The notes below the pieces were generated by a model. The model worked only from the letters and a program-made list of their open reading frames with translations. It had not been told where the DNA came from and did not search any database. 64,000 nucleotides of DNA from Anagrus nilaparvatae (taxonomy: Eukaryota > Arthropoda > Insecta > Hymenoptera > Mymaridae), in the NCBI GenBank assembly GCA_022575985.1, contig JAKSXM010000132.1:17174001-17238000 (forward strand), given 5' to 3'. The position numbers were made by a program, and so were the translations under genes. Numbering within the stretch: the first letter of the stretch is position 1; each line of letters opens with the position of its first letter. Positions 34,401 through 43,964 of the stretch are shown piece after piece.

Positions 34401-36903
34401 TTTGATGAAAATTTTCGTATTTGATCTTTACCAAATTTTTCGGTTTTCTAATATAGCGGACACAAAAACTCTAAAAACACGAAGAATGAAATTCCTTCAT
34501 AAGATTTGGATTTTCAGGTTCAATAGAAACAAATTTCAGATGAAAAATTTCATAATTTGACATTGCAAATATATTTCGGTTTTCCAATATGGTAGACCTG
34601 AAATCTAAAAAGACTAGAAAAACAACTTTCTCCAAAAGATTTGGGTTTTTAAGCTAAATAAAAATGAAATTGAGTTGCAAATTTTGCAGAAATATTTATT
34701 TTCAATTGTTTTTGAAATTTTCGGGTCTGCGATATTGAAAAACCGAAAAATATGGTAAAGCTCAAATTATAAAAGTTTACATCTAAAATTATTTTTTAAT
34801 AAGCTTAAAATCCCAAATCTTATGAAGGTAATGTTTTTGGATGTTTTTAGAATATTCGTGTCCGTCATATTTGAGAATCAAAAAATATGGTTAGGAGCAG
34901 AATATAAAAATATGCAACTTAAATTCGTTTTTATTGTGTCTGAAAACCCATATCTTACGAAGGATATTGGTTTTTGGATGTTTTTAGAGTTTTCGGGTTG
35001 GCCATATTTGAAAACTAACCTTATTACAGATGACTTTATAGTAAGTAAATCGAACTCGTGACACATTTATATAGATATAACAAATTATTTTTTATCAAAA
35101 TTTACACGCCTTAGAACCATACTTTTTATTATTGTAAATGAATGTCTAACTCGCGTAAAAAAGTGACAAATTTTTAACAAAATTTTAACAAACTTAAGAT
35201 TGAACAAAGTTTGTTAAAAATTTGTCGATTGAGTAATTAAAAAATTTATTTTAACACTGGATTAAGTTTATAGAAACTTATTCGATCTTTTTACATTTTT
35301 TTTTAAACATATTGCAGATGAACTCATAAGTTATATTTGTAGAACCAATTATTATTTTTTAAGTTCGTATTTTCTTGACATAATCTCAGTTGTATGTCTG
35401 CAAAAATCAACAGATTATAAATAAAATTTCCTAAAGGAGTTTAAAACAGGGTGTCTACATTTCTAGAATTCTGTAAATCCAGGAGATTTGTTTTAACTCA
35501 AGAAAAATCAGAGAAAGTCAAAGAAAAATTTTTTTTTATTTTTTTCGGAAAAGCAAACAATTACTAAATACCCTTTTAGGGTAACAGAAATTATAAAGTC
35601 AAAAAATAAAAAAAGATTTTCCTAGTTTTTGAAAAATCCGCATTAAAAAAATAATTTGCAATTAGTTTTCTTAGTTTTGTAATGATTTGATATTCATAAC
35701 TTAATATTTATAAAATTATGCAATTGTAAACATTCTTAATTCGCACATTCTTATAAGCTATTAAATATATTTATGACATAGTTGAATAATCTTAATAATT
35801 CAATTTTATTTAATTAGCAAACTATGATGTCATAAAAGTTTTCTCGGCTTTCCTCGATGTTTTTCTAGAAACTGACGGCCAAAATGACTTCCAGTAGGAA
35901 GTTTCAGCTATTCCTTATAGTTGAAAATAGTTTAGAATTCAAATAGTTGAGAATATATTCTAATTATTAGATTAATTATTAAACTAGGCAGATTTTTTTT
36001 ACTGGATTATTTTAAATTACTTTTATACTTTACTAACAATAATTTATTTTTCAGGAACTACTTTTAAATAATAATAATATATCAAGTATTGACTTTTCGA
36101 TCCTAAAAAGTTATTTTAATTCATCAAGAAAATTAAAAATTTTTAATAATCCGTGGGACTGCAATTTTCAAACATATGACTTACTTCCATCTGTTGTATC
36201 AGATATGACTAATAATACTGAGAAAAATTTGTTTACTTGTTATTATTCTCGTTTACCATTTAACGAACTTAAGCAAGAAGAATTATGTTATATACCTATC
36301 AATCCTCTGTTTTTTATTATAATATCTGTATTATCAATCAGTAATCTAGTTATTGGTGCTATTATTGCGCTTTTTTACAAATATAATCTTCAAATTAAAC
36401 TATTTTTATATTCAAGAAACTGGTTTTTTTGGTGGGTTCCAGAAAATGATATTGATAAGGATAAGAAATACGATATTTTCCTTAGTTTTTGCCATAAAGA
36501 TGAAGATTTTGTTAGGTCTCAAATATTACCTCGACTTGAAGAAGGTGAAAATCCTTTTAAAGTCTGTGTCCATTTTCGTGAATGGAAGATAGGTGAGTGG
36601 ATCTATGACAGCATTTTCAGATCAGTGAAAGAATCGAAGCGAACAGTGATTATTTTATCCCAAAACTTTCTGCAGAGTACTTGGGGAATGATGGAATTTA
36701 AAACAGCACATAAGCATATGATGAAAGAAAAGCGCTTAAGACTTATTTTAATTAAGTATGGTGAAATAAGCTCAACTGAAAAACTTGATTCAGAACTTAA
36801 TCAATATCTTCAATCAGATAATTACATTTTGTGGGAAGATGAAAATTTTTGGAGTAAATTTTTATTTTCATTACCTCATATCATTGAAAAAACTAATAAA
36901 TAA
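22180..36903 (+). CDS. Toll-C: complete Toll-type receptor with long introns
   Basis: Exons 22180-22471, 25828-26461, 26995-27271, 33027-33638 and 36055-36903 give 2664 bases, in frame, 887 residues, with intron phases 1, 2, 0, 0. Order: N-terminal cysteine domain, leucine-rich repeats (about 98-400), cysteine-capped middle region with CDCSIYDFLLY and CSCLFRPFDKTLLIDC, membrane-proximal cap, membrane helix (about 690-713) and TIR domain (about 743-887) with YDIFLSFCHKDEDFV, VCVHFREWKIGEWI and NFWSKFLFSLP. One expected cysteine of the membrane-proximal cap is phenylalanine (residue 643). Family members signal to NF-kB on cytokine binding; this is inferred. The start is the least certain part: the frame stays open upstream of 22180 to an AG at 22119, and an upstream ATG at 22133 is out of frame. 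Introns of 3.4 and 5.8 kb are full of repeats. Confidence 0.88.
22472..23867. other. Toll-C intron 1, left part
   Basis: AT-rich intron sequence without recognised genes or strong repeats. Confidence 0.4.
23868..25514. mobile_element. 1.65 kb palindromic element in Toll-C intron 1
   Basis: The left end 'aaaaggataggaaatggcc' and right end 'ggccatttcctatcctttt' start two long inverted arms, tight over about 600 bases (23868-24470 and 24920-25514) and looser in the middle. The arms contain repeated self-complementary motifs of the form 'ttgacagctgtcaa' (for example 24125-24138 and 24879-24892). No coding sequence. A foldback DNA transposon is the best label. Confidence 0.85.
25828..26461 (+). 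CDS. Toll-C exon 2 (leucine-rich repeats)
   Basis: 634 bases, starting ATGCAGCAAAG after tatttag and ending ga|gtaagt. Encodes LTRLLCVRLSSNNLKSLPDD and similar repeats. Same phases as in A and B. Confidence 0.88.
26462..26994. other. Toll-C intron 2
   Basis: Contains a short inverted pair 'agcatggaatat' (about 26514) and 'atattccatgtttgatc' (about 26577), possibly a small MITE. Otherwise nothing. Confidence 0.4.
26995..27271 (+). CDS. Toll-C exon 3 (leucine-rich repeats)
   Basis: Acceptor ttttgcag, donor caa|gtaagt. Encodes QILDKLPLTHLYFEGNGL through LQYNSIEQIQ. Confidence 0.85.
27480..27830 (+). mobile_element. Decayed non-LTR retrotransposon reverse transcriptase fragment
   Basis: Conceptual translation with frameshifts gives FADNL near 27537, LNHGKTKAIFF near 27652 and KSLAVILDSRLN near 27788. 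This order resembles the catalytic FADD, the KTK segment and the thumb motif of jockey or R1-type elements. Many stops. It lies in intron 3 of Toll-C in the sense orientation. Confidence 0.6.
27831..29627. other. Toll-C intron 3, AT-rich part
   Basis: No gene. Possibly more decayed retroelement up to about 28160. Segment 29505-29590 ('aactgagtatctgtaagtta') resembles internal parts of the Helitron-like element at 31546 and 32166. Confidence 0.4.
29628..30158. repeat. GATATC-rich degenerate repeat, left half
   Basis: From 29628 to 29812 the DNA is made of variants of 'cgatatcgatacgatat'. The same pattern resumes at 30749-30860, on the other side of an inserted element. Confidence 0.7.
30159..30720 (+). 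mobile_element. Dual-minisatellite element, copy 2
   Basis: Starts 'gcttttaacatggaacatg' and ends 'aaaccggttataagttt', as does copy 3 at 45205. It contains two unrelated tandem arrays: five full and one partial 26-29 base units of the form poly-G plus 'tcaaatttgtcc' (30214-30376), and five or six units of about 25 bases of the form 'ggacttagaataattcagg' (30440-30570). No coding capacity. Confidence 0.85.
30749..30860. repeat. GATATC-rich degenerate repeat, right half
   Basis: Variants of 'gacgatatcgatacgatat', continuous in character with 29628-29812. The reading frame here on the minus strand is a by-product of the repeat. Confidence 0.65.
31231..32881 (-). mobile_element. Non-autonomous Helitron-like element with internal duplications
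   Basis: On the minus strand the element starts TCTTAATACTATATA (32881) and ends in a hairpin GGGGCGGAGCCCC followed 16 bases later by CTAG (31231). The flanking bases are A before TC and T after CTAG, the insertion context of Helitrons. Inside, the block with (GACA)n, 'caaataaattttcaaatat' and 'agcaaaagttgga' occurs three times (near 31810-31880, 32060-32125, 32830-32881), so it looks like a head-to-tail series of truncated copies. There is no Rep or helicase frame. Confidence 0.7.
33027..33638 (+). CDS. Toll-C exon 4 (cysteine-capped middle region)
   Basis: Starts AGCGAAGATC after ctttttag and ends AAG|gtaaat, phase 0 both ends, 612 bases. Encodes RCDCSIYDFLLYI, CSCLFRPFDKTLLIDC and IELNLQDNSLTEVFDF. 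Confidence 0.88.
33639..34159. other. Toll-C intron 4, left part
   Basis: AT-rich intron sequence, nothing recognised. Confidence 0.4.
34160..35010. repeat. Tandem repeat of about 135 bases with inverted units
   Basis: Units containing 'aaattccttcataagattt' and 'caggctcaatagaaac' recur at about 34219, 34352 and 34489, with a decayed unit near 34625. From about 34740 to 35010 the same unit appears twice in reverse complement ('aaatcttatgaagg', 'catatcttacgaagg'). The whole could fold into a long hairpin within Toll-C intron 4. Confidence 0.75.
35011..36054. other. Toll-C intron 4, right part
   Basis: AT-rich intron sequence ending in a good acceptor (atttttcag at 36054). No gene or clear repeat. 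Confidence 0.4.
36055..36903 (+). CDS. Toll-C exon 5 (cap, membrane helix, TIR)
   Basis: Starts GAACTACTTTTA after ttttcag. Encodes NNPWDCNFQTYDLLP, the membrane helix FFIIISVLSISNLVIGAII and a complete TIR domain. The codon TTT at 36166-36168 stands where A and B have cysteine. The stop is at 36901-36903. Confidence 0.9.
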   Translation, partial: ELLLNNNNISSIDFSILKSYFNSSRKLKIFNNPWDCNFQTYDLLPSVVSDMTNNTEKNLFTCYYSRLPFNELKQEELCYIPINPLFFIIISVLSISNLVIGAIIALFYKYNLQIKLFLYSRNWFFWWVPENDIDKDKKYDIFLSFCHKDEDFVRSQILPRLEEGENPFKVCVHFREWKIGEWIYDSIFRSVKESKRTVIILSQNFLQSTWGMMEFKTAHKHMMKEKRLRLILIKYGEISSTEKLDSELNQYLQSDNYILWEDENFWSKFLFSLPHIIEKTNK

Positions 36904-37870
36904 AATAAATGTGAATTTCAAAGAGAGTTTTTTCATCATTAAATTTAAATCGTTCTTTTTTGTTAATAAAGTAGTCTGGCAGTTATTCTAAAAAACCACT
37001 AATATTTTAGATCACCGGGTGAAAAATGATGCCAATCTTACCAAACAAGATTCCAAGAATAGAAGCTCATTTAATCACTCCTAAGTATTGCCACCAAATA
37101 CATAGGCTCTTGAAGGACCAAAAATTTTCACCATACGAGCCAATCTTAAAGAGTTACACATTTTACTCCTGTAATAACGATTATTTTCCTTTTCAACCGA
37201 CACTAAAATACTTTTTTAAATGTTTTTTTTCATTTCTAACAAAATGGTCCTTTTATAATAAGGAGAACAAATGTTGCTTGCAGCAAGTGAAATTCTGCTA
37301 AAAAAAAAAAAATTCTCAAATTTCTGCATATCGTTACGTGAGAACCATGATGACCAAAAAATTATTTTTTCATTTTGATTTCCATTTCAAGTCATTTGCA
37401 TTTAAATAAAAAAAAATTCTGAATGCCGCAAGGAAATTTTTTTTCCAGTTTAATCAAATTTCGTTTATGTGTAATATACTCTGAAAAACTTTTCCGCTGC
37501 GGCGAATGGATTTTTTCCTCTTACAAGCGGAATTCCTCTCGCTGCAAGCGGATTCCTCTTGTGGCTAGATGATAGTTTTTTTATTGTATCTATCATAAAA
37601 ACTGATAGAATTAATATTTATTTACTTTTATTTATTTTTTTTAACAGTCAACTTATCAGTTGATCATTAGGTCAAAATTAGCTTTTCTTATATGAAAGTA
37701 AAACGAGTATCTTATAGTACTAGACGTTTTATTTCATCGAAGTATTTTTTTCTGATCTCTGGCCTATATACAAAGTAGCAAGGATGCAGTTATCCAAAGT
37801 CTCGAAGGAAGAATGATTTTGGAACGATGCTTGCATGGATACCATGTTTGGACTTCCCAAAGGAGGGAAG
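36904..37870. other. Downstream flank of Toll-C
   Basis: AT-rich DNA with the Toll-C 3' UTR. From 37490 to 37570 several 'caagcgg' motifs recur ('acaagcggaattcctct', 'gcaagcggattcctct'), and related ones appear at 39050-39090 on the far side of the solo LTR. No gene recognised. Confidence 0.4.
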
Positions 37871-38477
37871 ATCTTGTAACAACCCATATATATGCAGCTC
37901 ATAAAGAAATAAACAGGGTTTACTAACTGGGTAGTCGTCTTCGTCGTCTTCTTCTCTTTGCAAAATTTATATAGTAATTTATAGATGAAGTGGGGGCAGC
38001 ATTTCCCAGTGATGCAATTAACTGATATATTTAAATTTCCATTTTTTATTAATTAATTAATTAATTAATTATCAGTTGATTACATCAAATAATAATGATA
38101 TGTAAATGTAAATATTGTAAATAAAAGTTAACTAGTTTTAAGTAGATATTAAATAAAAGATATAAATAAATTAATTGTTTTTATAATTAATTAATAATTA
38201 ATTATTAATTATCTAATTGTTAATAAGTCAATATAATTTAATTTCATCATCTACAATCGTTCGATATCAAAATTATTATACATTTAAATAAATATTACAA
38301 GGTTTTTGCATGTAATTAATTGATTAAAAAACAATCAATTTATTAATAAAAACATATTTATAATAAATAATTACAATAAAATATAATATATAAGAATAAA
38401 AAAGAAAATATAAATCTTATGTAAAATATAGAAAATTAATGTAATAGAATCTTCTATGAGAAAAAGAAAAATATCAT

Positions 38478-38502
38478 CGAACATTCTAGAAACTTCTAGA
38501 AA
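38478..38502 (+). promoter_or_regulatory. Five-unit heat-shock element in the solo LTR
   Basis: Five contiguous pentamers alternate perfectly: cGAAc, aTTCt, aGAAa, cTTCt, aGAAa. This is the nGAAn array bound by heat-shock factor. It lies about 50 bases upstream of the TATA box, as in heat-shock promoters. Activity is inferred. Confidence 0.75.
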
Positions 38503-38551
38503 GAAATTCGCATATAAAATCTTTTTGCAAGTGTGCGTGAGTGGGGAATCG

Positions 38552-38559
38552 TATATAAG
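38552..38559 (+). promoter_or_regulatory. TATA box of the solo LTR
   Basis: TATATAAG, placed 3' of the heat-shock element. Transcription would be expected to start about 25-30 bases downstream, near 38580. Confidence 0.5.
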
Positions 38560-38905
38560 GGAGAGTTATTCCAGCCTCAAGCAACACTTGGCTAAGAGAT
38601 TTTATGCGGATAGCTTACTCTCTGTAAATTTTCGCATAGCAACCAATAAATGGTAATCAAGTTTAACATAATTAATCTTATTATTATTTAATAGCATCTA
38701 AGTCTCTACAGCCAGCTTATGATCTAATCATAAGTGTTTACCATTAGAACATCTGATAATTCCCTGCTGCGAAACTGTTAAAACCCTGAAGTGTAAGGAC
38801 TCTCCGGATCCCTTACACCGACGGCTAATTAGGCGGGCAGATTAATTGCTATTAGTGAAAAATTATATATTCTGGTGACACTCCCTAACCAGGGCGTTAC
38901 AATCT

Positions 38906-40503
38906 CTGCAGTGTGCTACTTTAGGACACTATCCGCGAGCACCATCTTAAATTGACAGTGTTGAAGTTTTTATCCAATTTTAAATCTTTATAAATTTTTC
39001 TGATAGCTATAATAAAGAAACTACCCTCTAGCTACAAAAGCAATTTGCTTGCCGCAAGAGGATAAAAAACCGCTCCTAACAAGCGGAAAAGTTTTTCAGC
39101 TTAAGACTGAAGCAAAAAAACGATATTATAGTTATAGTTACGGACAAACAATGTTTTTTGTAACAATGTTTTTTTGTCTATTTTGAATTTCGATTTATTG
39201 ATCAAATTTTAACGTTTTCAAAGAATTTCTATTTTTTTTTTCAACGCTGTTAGTGATTGATCTGTCAAAATCGTTAAAATTATATACCTTTTTGCACAAT
39301 TGAAACACCCTTAATGATGTGACGATACCAACCAAGCTAAAATTTGGTCTATTACGGGTTTTGAGTCGCCACATTAGATTACGGGGTTGAGAGGATCAGT
39401 AAAATATGGAAACACAAAATCAGCAAAATCTATTCCTCTTAAAGGGTATGCTTGTAATATTTTTAAATTAAAGCTAAAATTCTCTAATAAATTCTTTTTT
39501 TTGAAAATTACAATGAATTTTTTTATAACTTTTATAGAAAAATCGCTCCCAAAATATTAGGAAGCGGAGAAAATACAATTTTATTTTTATGGTTTTTAGT
39601 CTTAAATTGAATACTGGTAAAACCGTGTACCCAAGGTCACGGCTACTCCATCTTTTCTATTCACTGGTGTACTATTGCATTTAGTTCTGCGTACTTGGCT
39701 GATAATTTTTAGTAGAAGACGAGAATTCGTTGGCATTGAAAAGAATATCATATTTCAGATAAAACTTCATTCCAATTACTCTATATACAAATATGATTTC
39801 TTCAAGCTTTTTCAAGTCCACATAATCGTTTTCAAAGTATGGTAGTAATTTTTTTCGTTTAATAACATGATATTATGCTGCTTTGGTTCAAAATTTAACA
39901 TTCGTCCTATGATTCAGTTTCTCCATATGATAATAATAATAATAGTAACAATAATAATAAGAATAATAGCGTTGCTTTGTAAACTTTAATACAAGACATC
40001 AACTTTAAAATCAAAGAGCAGAAAGGTTGTAAAAATTTGCATCGAGAGTTCAATTAAAACAATATAAAAACTAACGCTGTTAACCAATATGTATATGAAA
40101 ACTAGCCAATTAGAATGCGACCACTATTGCACAAAATGTATTAGTGAAATGCTTGAAGTCATTAATCAGTTAGATCTGGAATGTGGTTATGCACGTAAAA
40201 AAAATATAAGACAAACTAAACGTATTACGTTACTGAAATATGATTAGTATTGTAAGTTGTTGAATGGCAAGATTAAACGTTGAATTGTCAAATAAAAACA
40301 TTAGACCAACAAATACTTTGTTGATTCAAGCAAAATTAAAATCGTTAAGTTAACCACTTAAATCTTTGTTGAATCAACATAGTGTTAGATAAACCAACAA
40401 CCTACAACATTAATATAATAATTTTAATAGTTAGGTCAATGCTTTTTCTTTTATATTAAAATATTTATTCATTCTTTCTCTTTCTATCCTTTTCGTGAAA
40501 TCA
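38906..40503. other. AT-rich intergenic DNA
   Basis: No credible gene. A short (aat)n-like tract lies near 39930-39965. Nothing else recognised. Confidence 0.4.
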
Positions 40504-42438
40504 CCTCTACCTAATTATGAATATGGTCAAATCGACTTGAAACCTTTTGCATTCGCTTCGGGAAGATGTTAAGACAAAAACGCCAGAAGGAAATTTTGTG
40601 GAAATGAAGGGGGCATTTTCACCCCATTTTCCCCCCGATTTTTCCGGAAAATTTGAGTATTGATTTTTTTTCGATTTTGGCGAGTGCTTATAGGTTTTTT
40701 GAGTCGTAGAATTCAAATATGAAGTTAGAAATACTATTTTATGCCTTCCCGGGGGTGATTTTGGCCTTTATCACCCTTCTTACCCCCTAAATATGTCATT
40801 CTTTAAATGCACCATTCTTCCCAATTTTAAAATATCTTTATAGGTTTTTTGGGTTGTAGAATTCAAATATTAAGTCAGAAAAGCTATTGTATGCCTTTCC
40901 GGGGGTGATTTTAGCCTTTTTCATCCCCTTACCCCCTAAATATGTCATTCTTTAAATGCACTGTTCTTCCCAATTTTAAAATATCTTTATAGGTTTTTTG
41001 AGTCGTAGAATTCAAATATTAAGTCAGAAATGCTATTTTAACGCCCCTAATATTAAATATGCATAAAAACTTTAATTTTTAATTTTAAAACGCCTACTCG
41101 GATTTTTTAGTCGTGGAATTCATTTTGCAGCAATACACACAAGCAAGAGGGCACTCTAAGCCACTTTTCCTGCAGGAGCAGTTAAATCCACAGCTTTTTT
41201 GGCATGCACAAATTATTAAATTAAAAACAGAATTTGGTATCATAGTTTGGTTCATTTTTACCGGTTTTAAAATATTACCGACTTTCTTCCATCCACAATC
41301 TTCTGGATTTAATGGGTTGATCTGGTTAAACATGGTGCCTATCCATTCTCGCACCTGATAATAAACCCTTTTTAAATGCTGTTCAAGGGCATCAACGGTA
41401 GGTGGCAGGAATGGAAGGTCACCAGTTTTCTGTTTCTATTGCTTCTGATCTGCTGCGTTTTTTACTAGTTTATCAAAAGCTTTTTTTATTCTTTTTATTC
41501 TTGAAGCATTTCTCTTAAAGAATATCTAAAATCTCAATTCTTGTAGTTATTGTACTGGTGTTAAGTTATCAGGCCAATATCACCCTCTTGAAGGCATCAA
41601 ATAACGTTTTTGACATGACTTCATATTTGAATTTTGTGGACCAAAAAGTATATTAAAATATTTTAAAATTGGAAAGAATAGTGCAATTAAAGAATGACGT
41701 ATTTTAGGGGTAAAAGGAGTAAAAAGGCCAATTTAACCCCCAAGATAGGATTGAATGACATTTCTCACATAATATTTGAATTCCACGGCCCAAAAAACCT
41801 GAGTAGGCGGTTTTAAATTAAAATTAAAGTTTTTATGCATATTTAATATTAGAGGCGTTAAAGATGTGAAAAAGGCCAATATCACCCCCTGGAAGGCATA
41901 AAATAGCATTTCTGACTTAATATTTTAATTCTACGACCAAAAAAACCTATAAAGATATTGTAAAATTGGGAAGAACGGTGCATTTAAAGAATGACATATT
42001 TAGGGGGTAAAGGGGGTGAAAAAGGCCAAAATCACCCCCGGGAAGGCATAAAATAGCATTTCTGACTTAATATTTGAATTCTAAGACCCAAAAAACCTAT
42101 AAAGATATTGTAAAATTGGGAAGAACGGTGCATTTAAAGAATGACATATTTAGGGGGTAAAAGGGGTGAAAAAGGCCAAAATCACCCCCGGGAAGGCATA
42201 AAATAGCATTTCTGACTTCATATTTGAATTCTACGACCCAAAAAACCTATAGGCACTCGCTAAAATCGAAAAAAAATCAATTCTTAAATTTGTCGGAAAA
42301 ATCGGGGGGTAAAATGGGGGGAAAATGCCCCCCTTCATTTCCACAAAATTTCCTTCCGGCGTTTTTGTCTTAAAATCTTCCCGAAGCGAATGCAAAAGGT
42401 TTCAGGTCGATTTGACCATATTCATAATTAGGTAGAGG
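40504..42438. mobile_element. 1.9 kb palindrome with tandem repeats in its arms
   Basis: Arms 40504-41128 and 41782-42438 are inverted copies, with outer ends 'cctctacctaattatgaat' and its complement. Each arm holds units of about 160 bases, each with 'ataggttttttgagtcgtag' and 'ccgggggtgattttggcc'. The 650-base loop carries a transposon-type protein fragment (41094-41435). A composite foldback element. Confidence 0.85.
41094..41435 (-). pseudogene. Cysteine-rich C-terminal fragment of a transposon-type protein
   Basis: Open on the minus strand from 41435 to the stop at 41094. Reads FLPPTVDALEQHLKRVYYQV, then REWIG, then a DCGWKKVGNILKPV segment and a cysteine cluster CACQKSCGFNCSCRKSGLEC PLACVYCC. 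I recognise this C-terminal arrangement as one that recurs in repeat-derived proteins of arthropods, without knowing its function. A TAG lies just upstream, so it is a fragment. It sits in the loop of the palindrome. Confidence 0.5.
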
Positions 42439-42599
42439 TTTGGCCTTTTTTTTAACAGATAGCCCCGGACTATATTTATAACACCGCGGCGGGCGTCAAG
42501 TCGACATGTTCTTCAGCAGCGGCTTTTGTTAATGTTATTATTCATTATTATTATAATAAAGAAATGGAATTTCCTGAAAATTATTAAAAATGTGTATTT

Positions 42600-43087
42600 A
42601 CCGAAAAGTATGGCAAGAATTTCTGATTATTTGAATTTTTACCCCTTAAGTACTTAAAACTACCCCTAAATAAGAGTTTTTTTATAACATTAATTTTTTG
42701 CTAAAATTAGTTACCATTGAAAATTAGTTAACATTGAAAATTGTGAATTTTCATGAATTTAAAGTAGAAGAATAAAAACTGCCCCTATTAAAACCCAAAG
42801 TACCTCTGAAACTACCCTTAAAATTCTAAGGCTTATTTGCATGTGCAACTCAATTTCTTTGAGTAGTTTCAGAGGTACTTTGGGTTTTAATAGGGGCAGT
42901 TTTTATTCTTCTACTTTAAGTTCATGAAAATTCACAATTTTTAATGTTTACAATAGTTATAAAAGTGATTGGTAACTAATTTTTGCAAAAAATGAATGTT
43001 ATAAAAAAACTCTTATTTAGGGTTAGTTTTAAGTACTTAAGGGGTGAAAATTCAAATAATCAGAAATTCTTGCCATACTTTTCGGTA
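42600..43087. mobile_element. Foldback element with arms of about 225 bases
   Basis: Arms 42600-42825 and 42861-43087 are nearly perfect inverted copies around a loop of about 35 bases. The outer motif is 'ccgaaaagtatggcaagaat' and the inner 'cagaggtactttgggtttt'. The right arm continues to about 43210 in the form also found at 1-230, so this is a dispersed family. Confidence 0.85.
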
Positions 43088-43375
43088 AATACACATTTTT
43101 AGGAACTGAATGCCGCAAACAGCATCGAAATTCATTAAAGCTAATAATATTTTTATTTTTATTTTTTCTATTTTTCATATTCTTGAAGCTAATTTTTTGC
43201 CGCTTTTTATTTTTCTGAATCAGTGTGCGACGCAATGTTAAAAACATAGGAGTTTAGGATGGCGTTAAATATGCATTTCGCTGGGTATGCATAATTTATT
43301 TTGCATATAATTTCGAAAATTATTATCTGTAACATATAGTACTTAAAATTTTTTTATTAAATCGAAGTGTCCTGT

Positions 43376-43440
43376 TAGCAGAATGGATAATCTCGCTGTC
43401 GGAACTCGGTTCGATCCCAGTTGCAGTCAAAATTTTTCTT
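43376..43440 (+). repeat. tRNA-derived fragment
   Basis: Contains an A-box-like 'ttagcagaatgg' and a B-box 'ggttcgatccc' about 35 bases apart, with a T-arm formed by AACT and AGTT. The acceptor and anticodon stems do not form, so it is a decayed tRNA or the head of a SINE. Confidence 0.4.
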
Positions 43441-43961
43441 CGGTTTTTTTTAACAGATTTTAAATTAATAAAAATATATAAGTACATAAATAAATATAAA
43501 AAAAATAATTATCAAAAAAAAAAAAAAAAAAAAATACCTAAATAAATATAAAAAAAATAATTATCAAAAATAAATAATCAATAAAAAAAAAAAAATAAAA
43601 AAATAATTTTTTTTAAACAAAATTTTCACTCTGTTTGAATCAACTAAGTAACTATGACAATTCAACAAATACTTTGTTGGCATATTTCAACAAAGTTATT
43701 TGTCAATACAACTTAGAATTTTTTTCCGTGTGGAGATATTTATTTATTAGTTTTACTGGCACACTCGGCGTATTAACAGTTCCAAGCCAAATTTAAAGTA
43801 TAAGAAAAAATTTTTTTTTTTCATTTATCTGAAATAAATAATTTTTGACGAACTCGATCAAAATTATTTTATGTATTAAAGAAGAATCCATATAAGATAA
43901 CCAGGTTAATTATTTGTCAAACTCGAAGATCTTGTTGATAAGTATCCGTGTAGCGAATTCC
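43441..43961. other. AT-rich DNA with poly-A tracts
   Basis: Poly-A and (ataa)n tracts at 43495-43620. No gene. Confidence 0.4.
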
Positions 43962-43964
43962 CTA

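Larger units (their letters stand above)
37875..38901 (+). mobile_element. Solo LTR of a gypsy-like retrotransposon
   Basis: Runs from TGTAACAACCC to AGGGCGTTACA, imperfect inverted ends with canonical TG and CA termini, and is flanked by the 4-base direct repeat ATCT at 37871-37874 and 38902-38905. A 1027-base repeat with a 4-base duplication fits a Ty3/gypsy-type LTR left after recombination between the two LTRs. It contains a TATA box (38552-38559) and a heat-shock element upstream of it, and an AATAAA at 38645. No internal retroelement genes are next to it. Confidence 0.8.

Noticed and set aside
38456..38656. Heat-shock gene promoter with first codons of a heat-shock protein
   Set aside because: The heat-shock element and TATA box lie inside a repeat with LTR ends and target duplication, and no heat-shock protein frame follows.
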